A DNA stretch of 64,000 nucleotides from Rhododendron vialii (GCF_030253575.1 NC_080562.1:30025852-30089851); one strand, 5' to 3'; numbered from the stretch's first letter, positions 23,075-36,601 are shown. Program-made: numbers and translations. Notes: generated from the letters alone by a model not told the origin.

Positions 23075-24054
23075 CAATCGACGAACACAACCAGGGGGGC
23101 GGTCGTTCAAGCACTCTTGAACCAACTTATTGTGCTGTCAATTCATCATTGTATTGATACTAACTATGCATATTCTTTTGTAAGAAGCTAGAAGGAACAA
23201 AAGGGTAGCAATATGTAATCGAACAACCTGTAGAAATGTGCAAATTCATTAACGAATCACCTTTATTTGTCCACACATTTTTTTAGTTGATGGCAAATCA
23301 TAATGAAAATATGCTGGCTACTCATGAACAGAGCGCAGTGCATCACCGCCGGGTGCGAAAACAAAATTGGAACAAGCTGACAAAAAATAAGTTATTATGA
23401 ATATGAAATCACATAAATACCCAGCTTTTTCTTCCTTTTTTTGGGTCACGCGTTTGAATCCCAACTTTATCCATCCCGTCAACAAGGTCTCAGAACAAAA
23501 ACGCGGAGGGTTTTTACGGACATGGAAACTGGAACAAACTAAAACAGGAACTAAAATGAAGAGGGTTTTAAGCCTAAACAGCTTAATGTTGGAATTATTG
23601 TTCTGAGAAAATTTACGTTCAAGCCTCGATCCACTTCACAGGTTTGGAAAAAGAAAAAAAGGGAGACAAAACTAATTCCCGCCATACTTGGCTAACCAAC
23701 GCCAAACACTTTGTAGACCCATATTTCTTCATTTCTACTTTTCCAAAAAATATAAAAACAAATATAGTGCACCTGCATGTACAAGCTTGTATTCCTAAAA
23801 AGGAATTTTGGAATCAGTTTACCAAAAAGAAAAACGGAATCAAACCCTTTTTAGAGGGTTGGATCCATTGTACAAGTCCAAGTAACTCCTAACTCCATAG
23901 ATTTGAACACATACATAACCAGCTAAAGGTTTCTCCCCTCTTTTTCCTCATTCCTTAGCAATTTACAGGCAGCATATTATCTAAAAACTCAGCACACATA
24001 TCAGGCTACACGTCGTTACATCTTCTTCTTTTCCAGACATGGTGTGGTCCTCTA
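23075..24054. other. Shared 3' intergenic region of TPX2 and RING1
   Basis: 980 bp between convergent stop codons. It holds the 3' UTRs and no recognisable gene or repeat. Confidence 0.6.
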
Positions 24055-27000
24055 CTAAAGGCCCGCTTTGGGTTCACAGTCGTATCTCTCCTTGAGTCGA
24101 TATGCCAGAACCTGAAAGAGTACAGAAAATGTAGATAATTATGACAGTGCAAAACTACTAATTCGGAACACTGAAGCACCGATAAATACCAAAGCAGTTC
24201 ATTTTTCCTTCCAGTGAACTCGAAAACAATTAAGGCAATACAAATTATTTTGGACAACTGGCGTCCTGAACGTTCAAAGCAGAAAAAAGTGACCAAGCGA
24301 GGAGATGCTGATCATACGGCTACTCCACTAACTTCTGATGAACTTCTGCATCAAATACATGAAGCGGCTGTCGACAGATTCACAGTCTAAAGAAATGTAG
24401 GATTCAAAGGGAGGTCAATGATTACCAAATGCACCCAACAAACACGCATGCATATTAGAGATTGTTTACTCACCAAATGGTTTCTATTTGAAGCACAATC
24501 TGGTCTGATTCCTGCCAAAGTTTCTTGCCCTCCAACAATTTGCAGCACATCGTTGTTGTCCATTAAGGTTGAAGGGTCAACAGTGGTCTGAAAACCGTTG
24601 GGACTGAAGAGCTTCTTCACCAATAGTATTTCAATATCTTCAGTCCGTAATTGGGTCTCATGAGCAACATACTATACATGGTATAAGCATCACGCATGCA
24701 AATAGCAAGTTAGAAAAGCTATATAAATTCGGGGTCTCGAGAAAAAAACAAGATTAGGTTCGCGGGTCTCCTTGCCCAACACATAATACATAACATAGCT
24801 ATTGATGCTTTTTCTCTTTATGATTTCATGCCTGAATAGTTTTTATTAGGTATTAGAATGGCTTCGTTAATATTTCTCTTATGTTGTGAACTTGTAATCC
24901 CCTAGTTGTAGTTTCTTCATTTCTGCCTTGTATCTATGCATTCTCTCTTCTTTTCAATGAATAAAGGTTCTATATCTGCCACACACAAAATAATGTTTGG
25001 ACGTGCCCCAAAACATGTCTGCCATATAATGGAGAAAGATAGCGTAGAGAACTCTTACATCCTTGAGGCATTCAACTGAAAAGCCTGGTGGGCAACAGAG
25101 GTAGAGGTGCCGCAAACCTTGCATTCTTTGTTTCTCCAAAGAAATAAGCATGAGATTGACATCTAACTGCAAATAAGAACCTTAAATTGCAGTAACAGAG
25201 AGAGATTGAAATCACAGAATGCAATACATGAAAGGTTTATTGGAACACTAGTGAAACACAAGAACTAAGGCAGCGTTGGTTTGCTGGAGTGAACACAAAA
25301 TGTAATGGTCGTTCACTGAGCTACACACTCCGCTGTTGGGTTTGCTAACAGATGACGAGTGGCATTACAAATGGAATGATCATTCACCGATTTAGGTGAA
25401 TGTCATTCAATTAGGAGGCCAATGAATGACCATTCAATTCATCCCTAGATTAATCTGGCAAACCCAACACTACCTAGATGAGAATGTTATAGCCTCAAAA
25501 CCTGAGTACATAATAAAAGTTTGTGGATGACATACTGTTCATTGCACCTGAAAAGAAATTGACATAATATAGCAATACCTTGTCATCCTTCTCCTTCAAG
25601 TTTTCAAGATATTTAGTCAGCTTCATTATGCGGGTGTTCCGGACACTCTTGCTCCGAGCACCCCCTTTTCCCCAAGCAAGCATTTCTGGGTTGACAGGCC
25701 CACATGAAGTACCTTTACTTTCTCTGCTTGCTTCTAAATCATTTTCAATGGCTCCACCTTCTGAATTTGCAGCTGAGGGAGAAGGCTGGGAGGGCTGAGC
25801 CCCTGCCCTTTTCCTGTACCTCCTCCGCTTAGTTTCCGTTCCTCGATCATCAGATGATGATGAATCTTTGTTCCCATCATGATTATTTTCATCCTCGTTA
25901 TCATCAGATCCTTCAGGCTCTGTTCCCCTGGTGTTTCTTCTTCTTCTAGGATAAGAATTCCCACTATTGCGTGGTAATCTTGCTTCTTTACCCGCTTTGC
26001 GCCGTGTTACGAGTGCTTCTGATTGTCGCTGCGAAATCTGGGCGATTGATGCTTGAATCTGTCCAATATAATAGTGAAAAGCAAACCCCACAAACAAAAA
26101 CTAAGACATAAGTGTGAATGTTAAGCATGAAGCAGAGAGAAGGATAAATGAGGTGTTATAGACACATAATCACATAGAGAAGGGACCCGATATGTTGCTT
26201 AAACCATGTAAAAGGGAAACTTAGCCAATTCTATAGAATGAAGCCAGCAGAGTCCCAAATGAAAAATGATAATATAGTATGGGTCATAGATTCAAGAAAG
26301 GTCCTGTCTAGAGAGAGAGAGAGAGAGAGTATGGATGGCAAGCGTACCCGCCCCGCCCCGAACCTGCCTCGCCCTGCCCCCGAACGGGGCGGTGTTTTCA
26401 CTCCATTTTCGGGTGTCGGGTCGGGGTTAAATTTCCCAAACCCGCCCGGGTTCGGGTAGGGTTCGGGGCGAAAGTACCCCACCCCAAAATTACCCAACCC
26501 CGACCCAGCGTGTGTGTATATATATGTATATGTATTTATATATGTATATATACTTATATACATGTCCTTTAATTTTTTTAGCATTAATCCAAAAAACAAT
26601 GTCTCTTTACTGTCAAGTAGTCTAATCAAATTTAAAAAAGAAATAAAAATTGATATGTATTGGTGTTTAGTGGATTTTTTAAAAAGTTTTCTTCAAATAT
26701 TTATAATAAATCCTACACATAAAGAAATGGAATGAAGTATCTAAAATACTGATTGCAATTAAAAGTTTAGATAAAACCGTGATACCAAGACACAAAAATA
26801 ATTTCAAAACTTTTATTTTTTAGATAATTTTTATTTTTATTCTGCATTTTTTTAAATTTTTTACTTATACTTTTATTTTTTAAATTTTTACGGGGCGGGG
26901 CGGGTAAACCCGTTCCCCGATCGGGGCGGGGACGGGGGTACCCCAAAAAAAAACCCGGTTGGGGTCGGGGCGGGTAATGATTTTCAGGTCAGGGTCGGGG

Positions 27001-30000
27001 TATGCAAAAACCCGCCCCGTTGCCATTCCTAAGAGAGAGAGAGAGAGAGGGAGAGGGAGAGGGAGAGGGAGGGACAGAGAGAGAGAGAGAGTAGCCATGG
27101 AAAGGAATGACAAATACCAAAACTAGTAACCTTGTAATCATGTATATAAATCAAGCTCACAATTCAAGCACCATTTGCGCCTGAATTTGCCCACTAGCCT
27201 TTCACAAGCCAAGATGGTTTCCATTAAGATGCCTAATTAGGTCGGAGCTGATTTGAAATAGATTCAACCAGTGACGTCCATGATTGACTAGATTATGTGT
27301 CTATAACACCTCATTTGAAACCCCAGTCCCCTTTAGTTGTGTTTGGTGAAAATTGGTAGAGGGATGGCAAACATAATAAGAAGAAATGAAGTGTGAAGAT
27401 AATTTTATTTTTGGCTTCCCGTACTATTCTATTTCCATTGATAAATCCCTCTACAAAGCTGTAATGCTAACACAGCCTTTGCTTGTCGAAGAATTTTCAG
27501 CATGAAATCAGCAACTCGGATGTCTTTCTAAAAATAGCTGGGAAGCAGATGCATGAGTTTTGTTCTATTTCTAGTCACCAAGGCTGTGAAAGCATCCATA
27601 TTGAGCAACCATGACCATTTTAAGTGGTTCCTGGTTCCCTAAAACATACTAATGGTCCGTAAAAGACAAATTGTGCAAAAAAACAAGCAAGCAAGCAAGC
27701 CAGAAGACATTCATCTGCAAACATGAAGCCAAGTCAGCCGACACTTACCTGCTTGTTGCGAGTCTTCTCCTCTTCATGAAAAGCCAATTCCTGAATCCAA
27801 ATATTCAACAAGAAGTGGGCAAATCAAATACAAAATCTCAGAAATGCATAGCAAAGTACTCTCGGGCTTAATCATGAATATACTAGAACCAATTTCATTT
27901 TTGCTTATCTTTTCCTATTGTATCAATTTCATTTTTTTATCCTTGTGATGAATGAAATTTTCTTCGCCGTTCAAAAAAATGAATATACTTGTACCTCCTC
28001 TTCATACTTCTCAATGTCATCATATAGGATCTCAATCATGGCATCAAATTCTGGATCATCTCTCAAAGAACGTCGACTGGCACAATGTGTACGACAGGCA
28101 GGACACTCATTATTCCTGCAACAATGATCAATTATCGAACAAAGCAACTAAAGTCTAAGACTATTAAGATTTAAATCAACTCGCACATTAAATTAGCCCA
28201 AGACAATGCACCCAAATTGTTTTCTGAGTCAAGTAATTGTTATAACATCAGAGTTATGTTGCATACCCCAGGCGCATTGACTTGTCAATGCACTCCCTAC
28301 AAAAACGGTGCATGCATCCCATCACAGTTCTTGTTTTCTTAATGATCCCTGCGAAAATCATAAGTATATTACTCACAGTTTTCAAGTAAATGGGGTATTC
28401 CAATGTTTGGTCAAGAAATCTGCCCTCAAAAGCAATATTAATCATCACAATTCTTGAAGGGATCAATTGAAAATTATCCAAAAAGAAAAGAACTAAGTTC
28501 AAGCCTTGTTTGCAAGTCAAGTGTAGTAGATCTTCAAGACTGGTCATTCAAATGATGTACATCCAAGATTGTCATCCAAATATGTGTTTTACGCAAGCTT
28601 TCAGAGCTAAAATAAATGGGGGAAACAGCCTTCTATTGTCAGATTAGTTGAAAATCATTTACACTCAAGATATGGGTAAGGGCAACAGCAACAGACCATA
28701 ACACCTGCAATTTTTGTTCACATTGAGTCTCTTGTTACTGGTGGAGCTGACAGCTATACTGTTACCTAGTGGTTTAACAGAGGAGACAGCTTTTTCAAAA
28801 ACCCCACTTTACCAAATGTGTCATGAACGTCAATAAAAACCAAGCACGGAATCCCCTGAGTAGGAAGTCAGTTTCTAGAGCCAATACCATAATAAAGAAA
28901 CAGAAAACCTTAAAAGTATGTTCATTACACCATAAGAAAGAGGAGAGATGCAGAATACCCTATGTGCAAGTAAATTATGGCTGGTAATTAGCGAACACAT
29001 AAAGCGAGGGAAACTACAGTTAAGGTGTGGTCCTCAATCAAAAACTACCCAAACGTTACACAAAAAACAACAGAAGTCCTGACAAGGCAGAGCTAAGACT
29101 AAAGTACAAAAACCCATAAATCGAGTCCGAAACTCAATTCTGAATGCGCCATGGATTGGAAATGGGAACACTTTCCATATAATAATCACACTGAGAAGGA
29201 CAATGCTGCTTGTTGCTAGGACTTCAAGGTAATGGTCTAGAAAGACTTCTTAAGCTGAAGTGAATCAAATCACACGAATACTAAATAACACGAATTCTGC
29301 AAATTAAACATACCTTTTTTCCTGGGTAAGAAAGCAATTTTACTACCAAAATGTAGAAGTTTACAATGTAGGTCAAGATACATACCCTGCGTATGCATGA
29401 TGACACATCCAACAAGGCTACACAAAACAACCTCCTTGCAAAGATGAGGAAACTCGGCCCGAGAGCTGAGAGGAAGGGGCCTAGGAAAAGAGCTCTCTCA
29501 TGACCTGATGCACTACACAATACTGAAGTACAAAGGATCCATCCTCTCAACCTATTTCTTCCCTAGTCAGTTCAGGAATGCTTGGCACTCGGCAGAGAGT
29601 TAGAAGCATCACCATTTCCCCAACTCACAGTAGTTGAGCCCAAATTTTGCTTATTACATATCACTGCTTCACATGCAGTTTGAACATAACCTAGAAGCGA
29701 CACTAAAAAGTACAGTCAAAATCATGTAGAAATACACACCACCCATACTGACCTATAGATAACTAAAAGATAACAATGTCTTGGGATTTCTGTTAGATCA
29801 AGAGAAATATGATGTTCACAGGTGAACGCCCGCTGTTTTTTCCATGAAGTTGATTCTATTAATGTCTAACTTTTTTTCCCAGAAAAACTGCAGTTGATCA
29901 TATATGTGGAGTACTAAACTTCAACTGAAGAAACAAACAAACAGTCCAGTATTATGTTATTTACCCATTGAAAAGTATGTAAACATTTGGTTGACTACTA

Positions 30001-33000
30001 CTTTAGAGTTTCTCCTTTTCCCTCTCGATTCTCCCACATTTAAAACTTCACAAAATGATATATATGGAGACTCGTGCCAATGGTGATATTACAATGGAGA
30101 AATAGCTTTTTAGCTTTTCACATCCTAGCAAACATTCCAACCATAACCATTTAGATTCAAGACATTTCAAACATAAATACCAATGGTAAACTAACATGCA
30201 GAAAAAATTGAACATATATCAAATCTCCAAATGGATTTTTACAGGAACTGAGCATAGTGACAATACCTAGACATATTGGACATTGTACACAGCTACGAAG
30301 AGTTGATAGATGCACAATTAACCATCTGCAAAAAGACAACTTAATTTATCACAGATGTGTCAACTCTATTCACGTTGACTAAACAACAAAAAATCAGTCA
30401 AGCTTGTCACAACACCTCTAACTCATAGTTGCTTAATACGAACACAAGAGTTCTTGGAAAACAACAGAAAAACAGAAACCAATTTCAGGTACATGGTTTA
30501 TGTGTGAGAAGGGGAATAAAGCGAGTTGCTTGAAGTAGACAGACACCACACCAATTTGGAAGTAATGCAACTATATTTCAAGGAGTAGAGTACCAAATTG
30601 CAATACTTGTAAGACGACTATCAATTCCTTGTCACGGTATAAAGCAACAAACGCAGGCATAGTTCGTAGCTCAGACATGCCTCAACAGCCACTTTTTAGG
30701 TAGGATAGCTTTAGAACTTGCAATGGTGTTGTCTGCAATTGGTTATATGGCTGTTTAGATGGAGAGAAGGTGCAGGTGCAGTCTATAGCACTGCGGTTCC
30801 ACAAATAGCAATGCTACGAAATATATTCCAAAGCGAATGATAGATGGGTATACCTTTTACGATATTTCAGACTGGGCCCACAAGGAGTGTCTAGGAGAGT
30901 TTAATATGCAATTTCAGAACAACACTTGACAAAGGTTTGTTTGACGCATTCATCAATTGTTACACCGCCAATTGAATATGCATAAACGTTTGTTTTCCTG
31001 GACAGTTTGTGTAGTCTTGTTAAGTGTCGTAGGGGATGGGTTAATCTTTTGAGGCTCCCTCCTATGTTGTTTTGGCGTTTTGGTTTGGTCTTGTTTTGGA
31101 TTTTCAAGGGCATAACCATGGTCCTCTTTTTTTTGTTGCTTTGGTTCTTAATGAATTAACTTATGGCCAAAAAAAAATCCACTAGTGAAAAAAAAAAACA
31201 AAATGGGAAGCAATGACAATTAAACAACTACATCCTAAACTCATCCAACTCAATTTAAATCAATTTATCAAATTTGTGTCCCCATCCTTTGGGATCTTCG
31301 AATTGATTCCTGATTCGCTCATCCACATGAATCTTAAATTGTCACCAAAACGACGCAAGAGTACGAGACCAAGCTTTATTAATGAGCAAAGGCTACAACG
31401 CACATAGAGAAATGTCAAATGGTAAAAGCAAGAACCTCAAAAGAAAATCATTACCGATTTAACAACGAGGTACAACCAGCTTAATGCAGCACTGTTAGTT
31501 GACCCATCATTACACATGCACTCCACAAAATGCTAGGGAAATTTGAAAATAAATTAACAAAGGTTATCAAAGTGGGGCATATGATGAAGGAAGAATAAAG
31601 CTGAATCATAATGCCTAAGAAAAAGACAAAACAGTTGCACATGAAAGCATGCACGTTAACACACATGAAGGATATAAGGTTCTGTTATAAGCAGGTCCCA
31701 GATATAGCATGAATCCATGATATATCATAGGCCCCAGAAATGGCACAAATCAAGTGGGGTTTATTCGGTAAATCAAGTACATTGCATGGTAACATAGTCA
31801 AGAAGTTAATTACAACCAATAAAAAATTGTTCAACTACCACCTGACATGAAAATAAGAAAATAATTTATGCATCTGATGCAGATGAATTGCCAAAGCCAT
31901 GTGAAGCAGGAAAACCAATTTTGCATTTCGCAAAACCTTTCAAACACACCCAAGAACAGCAGTATTTTAGAGAACAGCAACAAAGATAAGACATTGAACA
32001 AAAGCAAATTGCAATGTGCAACGCCCTCTTGCGCATCAAACCAAGCAGAAGCTAGCCATCAACACAAAGAAAAATAAACTTCAACCAATACAAAATATGC
32101 ACCAAATTTCACCAAGAATGAAACATTCTTTGAACCAAGTCCAATTAGAGAAATACTCCACACAGACATGTCAATGCTCAGAAATGGTGCTGGAAAAGCA
32201 AAAAGCTAGACAATATTTATGTCAAGTAATTCAACACACTCACTCATGTGCAACCTTGTCTTGCACGTGTAGATGCACATATCTATGGATAGAGTGAACT
32301 TACGAATGGGAGAAGCAGAATACAAATGGTAAACAAATGCAAACAGAAAGACTTGAATCCAAGACCTATTCTAACTTCAACTCCGATACCGGTTACTCAA
32401 AAGCTTGAGTTGCTAAGCACTGCGTCCAACAATGTATATATCCGGCTATTCAACAGCTAGTGAGATTTGAGAAGCATTGAACCCAAAGCAAGAGACAGAA
32501 ATAATGCACATAAATCAACCTGACCACAAATCAAACGGCTAAACGTAGAAAGCAAATACATGCAAGTATGCAACCCACGTACAATTCAACACGAAGCACA
32601 TCCAAGCATATGCATACATGCAGGCACACAAATGCACATAAAACCCATACCTACTACTATTACAAAGGGGAACAGTTTTGAGGCGAGCTCACACTTTTTT
32701 TCCCAAACTGCCCCTTTTAACTACCTAAAGAAACTACCAATACAGGAAGAAACAAAAATGTTGCCCCAAATCTCTTCTCCCCTCTTTTTTATTTTCTACA
32801 TCAATAATGCTAGGATCACAACACTCCACCAAAACAACCACACCTGCCTGCGTGGCACTGCATGATGGTATTGGGAGAACCACCACTTTGAAACTACTTT
32901 GCATAATCATCATGCAGTGGTTGCTCTCCCGTTATGTAAAGTAGTTTCAAAGTGGTTGTTCTCCCGTTACCATCATGCAGTGCCACGCACGCGGGTGTGA

Positions 33001-33152
33001 TTGGTGTTGTGGTAGAGTAGCCACTAGCACTACGTTCACATCCAGATTTCATTACAAACTACTCTCAATTCAAGATTTTCCTCTTTGCATCGTTGCGATT
33101 TGCACACGCATCACGTGCCTGAGCTTCTAGAGTGTGTGTATATACAAAGATG

Positions 33153-33217
<65 letters not shown>

Positions 33218-33597
33218 TCGGGTAGTTTTGCAGGGTCGTCAGACGAACGGCTTCCATCGGAATCTAAGGAGTAATAATGGAGAGTATCACAAAAAAAGCC
33301 AAATCAGGGATCACAAACACAGATATATTTTAAATATCTATATATAAGCGAACGCCATGAATTATTACCCTCCTCTTCTTCTTCTTCTTCGTCATCTTCT
33401 TCTTCTTTCACTTCTTCGTCGTCTGGATCTCGCTCTACTCCTTCTCCTTCATGTTCTTCTTCTTCTTCTTCTTCTTCTTCTTGTTCAGCTCCTCGTTCCC
33501 ATCGCGACTGCTGGTGACGACGGTGATGCTGCTGCTGAAGAGAGCTGTCGCCGTTGAGAAGATTCTCTGACGGCGAGTGACGCTTCTGTGCAGGCAT
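24055..33597 (-). CDS. RING1: RING1-type Polycomb E3 ubiquitin ligase
   Basis: Ten exons, read downward: 33597-33369, 31479-31455 (25 nt, tentative), 30325-30267, 28348-28267, 28115-27995, 27790-27749, 26058-25579, 25166-25059, 24671-24474, 24111-24055. They total 466 residues. Plant RING1A/B is the catalytic subunit of PRC1 and monoubiquitinates histone H2A in chromatin. The conserved start MPAQKR is followed by a Glu-rich acidic stretch (GAA/GAG run, residues ~40-76). The C3HC4 RING spans residues ~100-139 (VQCPICLG, CMHRFCRECIDKSMRLG, NNECPACR). A basic/Ser-rich linker (IQASIAQISQRQSEAL, RRRRNTRGTE) follows, then a C-terminal RAWUL ubiquitin-like region (LDVNLMLISL, QETLAGIRPDC, VLAYR). 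Most relatives have E(I/L)RKE before VQCPIC; here it is TLRSC. Introns are long and rich in repeats. Confidence 0.92.
25268..25476. mobile_element. MITE-like element in a RING1 intron
   Basis: The left end 'aggcagcgttggtttgctgg' is inverted relative to the right end 'ctggcaaacccaacactacct'. Inside are 'gaatgatcattcac' and 'tgaatgaccattca' palindromes. No exact target duplication was seen. Confidence 0.6.
26330..27031. mobile_element. hAT-like element in a RING1 intron
   Basis: The ends TATGGATGGCAA and TAGGAATGGCAA (inverted) match the termini of the element at 2372-3370. It sits inside a GA microsatellite, so the 8-bp duplication AGAGAGAG (26322-26329, 27032-27039) fits but is not independent proof. 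The ends are C/G-rich (gccccgccccgaac), the centre is AT-rich, and there is no transposase. Confidence 0.7.
32809..33029. mobile_element. Long-hairpin MITE in RING1 intron 1
   Basis: The left arm (about 32809-32915) and the right arm (about 32930-33029) are inverted copies of roughly 100 bp. They include matched 'gtggcactgcatgatggta' and 'accactttgaaactacttt'. The short loop holds another 'catcatgcagtgg'. Copy ends are 'gctagga' and 'cactagc'. Confidence 0.75.
33153..33214. repeat. Compound (TA)n(GA)n microsatellite
   Basis: A TA run passes directly into a GA run, in intron 1 of RING1. Confidence 0.9.
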
Positions 33598-34072
33598 TGA
33601 TGCTTTCGGTGAGACAACCCAGGCTTTCTGGGTTTCCGGAGATGTACGTTCTCTCTCCCTCCCTCCCTCTTTCTCTCCCTCTCTCTTCGTCTGTTGATGA
33701 GAGAGAAAATAAAGGGGAATTGGTCGTTTGCGGGGAGAGAGAGAGGGAGCGGGGAGAGGGAATGCGTCGAAGAAGAGGCAGAAATAGTTCTTGCTGCGGT
33801 TGGTGATTCAGCTGTTTTTCTTCATTTCTGGATGTGTACTGGGAGAGATTTTTCGGTGCGGAGGGAGTACATCGTACTTTGTATTTGTTCGGCACATTCG
33901 AACCGTCCGATATACTTTTGGATAATTCGAATTAAAACCCTTTAAATCTCAGTTGTTCAAATATGAAATAGATAGCTCAGATGCGCGAGCGGGCACCACA
34001 TGATACCCGCTCGGCACTGAAAAAAATTTCGTGTACTAGAGGCTATAGCACCACAATTAATAATTTATTATA
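33598..34072. other. Upstream region of RING1
   Basis: 33598-33850 is the likely leader and promoter of RING1, with CT/GA-rich stretches (33650-33780). Around 33890-34030 is a MITE-like end related to the one at 4494-4686 ('cggcactgaaaaa'). No gene is seen. Confidence 0.4.
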
Positions 34073-34134
34073 TTATATAATCACAAACACTCACATAAAT
34101 ATTTCACACATTTACATCTTTTGATGGGTCCTAC

Positions 34135-34860
34135 TAAAGGTGAGCATAGTCCGGATTGATTCGGTTTCATAATAAACCAAGAACCAAATCAATACTTACG
34201 GATTATGAATTTAGAGAATCAAACCAACCCACAAAATGCATAAAACCAAACCAATTCAAACCATTAAAATACGGTTTGGTTTTGGTTTTACACCACGATT
34301 TGCTTTGAACTAAGCTATTATTTTAAAAAAATATTTAAAGTACTTGACATTATGAAGATAAATTTAAAAAAATACATATATTTAAACCAATTCCATTCAA
34401 ATTTTTAAAAGACGCTAAAATATCAATCAACTAATTACGAATAGGATATCAAAAATTGTCTCAAATCTTAAACTAAGAAAATAAAATGCTGGTAAGTCAA
34501 TAAAATGAACCAATTAAGAATGCCAACTACTAAACATCTTAAGATAGTTTAAACAAATAAAAGACCAAAAAAAATTTCTAAAACTATTGAATTGAAATGA
34601 GGCAGCAAAATAGCAGCAGTAGCAGCTTGGTAAAAACCAACTTGTGATATCACTCCAAGTCAAGGTTCATATCATTATCTTGGCAGTGAAGTAAATAAGG
34701 GGAAATAATATTGGCACTTCAAAAATTGATGCAAACACTCCAAAAAATAAAGAAAATGGCTTTAGAGTTACACTGATTTTAGAGTGTCTACATCAATTTT
34801 TGGAGTGCCAATATCATTTTTCTAAATTAAATATTGAGGTGGATTTAATAGTGTCTACAC

Positions 34861-34896
<36 letters not shown>

Positions 34897-35093
34897 AACA
34901 TGTATTTAATATACGGTTAGGATTGGTTGGGAACCATAACCGTAAACGTGAATCTACAAACTAAACCATATAACGCGGTTTCTAATTTTTTTAAACCATG
35001 ACCAAATCATGCTACTAAAAACTCAAACCAAACCTTCCGATTTGGATTGATTTAGACTAGATTCACAGTTTAACGGATTTTTTTTCATCCCTA
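34135..35093. mobile_element. hAT-like element with exact 8-bp TSD
   Basis: The flanking duplication GGTCCTAC is perfect (34127-34134, 35094-35101). The element starts TAAAGGTGAGCA and ends TTCATCCCTA, the same general terminal type as 2372-3370. Internal 'cggttt/aaaccg' motifs are abundant. A 106-bp hairpin MITE (34708-34813) is nested inside. Confidence 0.8.
34708..34813. mobile_element. Small hairpin MITE, third nesting level
   Basis: 'atattggcacttcaaaaatt' is matched in inverse orientation by 'aatttttggagtgccaatat' at the other end. Inner arms 'gcaaacactcc' and 'gagtgtctac' also pair. Confidence 0.75.
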
Positions 35094-35213
35094 GGTCCTA
35101 CATACACTGAAGATGTAATGTATGTGGACCCCAATATAAATGTGAGTAGATTTGTGACTATAAAATGATTGGTAGCACATGTGAATGTAAGGGTTTTTTT
35201 AGATTAAATTCTT

Positions 35214-36299
35214 GAGTTAATTTTAGAAATAGTCCCTCTAGTTTTCATGTAATTTTAATTTCATCCCTATAGAATTAATTGTGTCATTTTTAACCCTATA
35301 GTTTATAGTTTATATTTTGTCTCAATTTGGTCCCTCTAACTGACGGCGTTAGTAAAACTAACGAAACTCGTGGGTAAAATTGACATTTAACTCTAAGAGG
35401 GACAAAATTGAGACAAAATACAAACAAGATGGACTATTTTAGAAAATTTACATTTTTTTATTTTGCAAAAACAAACTCACACCTAAAATCTTTCTCTAAT
35501 TGAATAATCAAAATGTATTGAGGAAATTAAAAAAATTATTTTCAAATATATTACTAATAACATTATGAAATTCGATAAGCGTCTCTTAGTTAAATATCTT
35601 TGAATCGATTTTTTCCCAATTGTTTTATCTTAATTTTTACAATCCCGTTATATATGTTCTTTTCTATGCAATTACAAAAAAAAAAAAAATTGCTATGAAA
35701 CACTTTGTTAATCTCTATATGAAACATTTTTCTTTCTTTCTAATAGCGAAAATAAAGATTTTTTTTTGGTGAATAAGGAAAAAATTGTGATGAAACATTT
35801 TGTACGAAATATTTTTCTTTTTTCTAATAGCGTAAAAAAGAACATAATGAGATTGTAAAAATCAAGATAAATCCATTGAAAGAAAAAACACAATGCAAAA
35901 TTATTTAACTAAGGGATTCTTTTCAAATTTCATAATATTATCTGTATTATATTCTAAAATAATGTTTTTATTTCCTCAAATATATTTTGATTATTCAATC
36001 AAAGAAAAATAATTAAGGTGAGAAATATATTAGGTATGAGTTTGTCTTTGCAAAATCAAAAAAAAAATGTAAAATTTTTAAATCGGTCCCTCTAGTTTGC
36101 ATTTTATCTCAATTTCGTCCCTCTACGAGTGAAATGACAATTTTGCCCCAGAGTTCCGTTAATTCTAATAACACCGTCAGTGAGGGGGACCAAATTGAGA
36201 CAAAATATAAACTACATGGTTAAAAATGACACAATTAATACTACAGGGACAAAATTGAGATTGCATACAAATTAGAGGGACTATTTCTAAAATTAACCC
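35214..36299. mobile_element. Mutator-like foldback element, copy 1 (9-bp TSD)
   Basis: Terminal GAGTTAATTTTAG and CTAAAATTAACCC lead into TIRs containing 'aaatagtccctctagttt'. The arms stay complementary for several hundred bp ('ttttgcaaaaacaaactca' at left, 'gagtttgtctttgcaaaatc' at right). The perfect 9-bp duplication TAAATTCTT (35205-35213, 36300-36308) points to the Mutator superfamily. It is 1086 bp long with no transposase. The open frames inside are shadows. Confidence 0.88.
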
Positions 36300-36601
36300 T
36301 AAATTCTTTCCACGGTGGATTTTTCTCCACCACCGTTGTGGGACCTACAACACATTTAATGTTATAATCTAAGCTGTTCAACTTGTATGACAGATTTAGT
36401 AGTGTGTTTACGCAAAAAAAAAAATTGTTTGGACATCGATAGATCTATCAAAAATTGAATTTTAGTTTATAAGATAGACATTATGATTTCTGCGGGTCCT
36501 TGAAGATGAACGGTTTTGGATCACCGATAAACGCACAATAAGACCCATAACTACAGTGGTAGAAAATTCATCGTTTCTACCGCTGGTGGAAATAATTTAA
36601 T
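36300..36601. mobile_element. Older TIR element between the two Mutator-like copies
   Basis: The left 'aaattctttccacggtgg' and the right 'ccgctggtggaaataattta' are inverted. So are 'gatttttctccaccaccgtt' and 'aactacagtggtagaaaatt'. Each Mutator-like copy sits in one of its two ends. Confidence 0.55.

Larger units (their letters stand above)
34073..35166. mobile_element. Old TIR element, split by a hAT insertion
   Basis: The left arm (about 34073-34134) and right arm (about 35102-35166) are inverted: 'tataatcacaaac.ctcacat' pairs with 'atgtgagtagatttgtgactata', followed by 'gggtcc/ggaccc'. With the inner element removed this is a ~130-bp MITE. No clear outer target duplication was seen. Confidence 0.55.

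Noticed and set aside
33435-33895. Alternative minus and plus frames over the Glu-coding repeat
   Set aside because: Shadows of RING1 exon 1, which has the conserved MPAQKR start.
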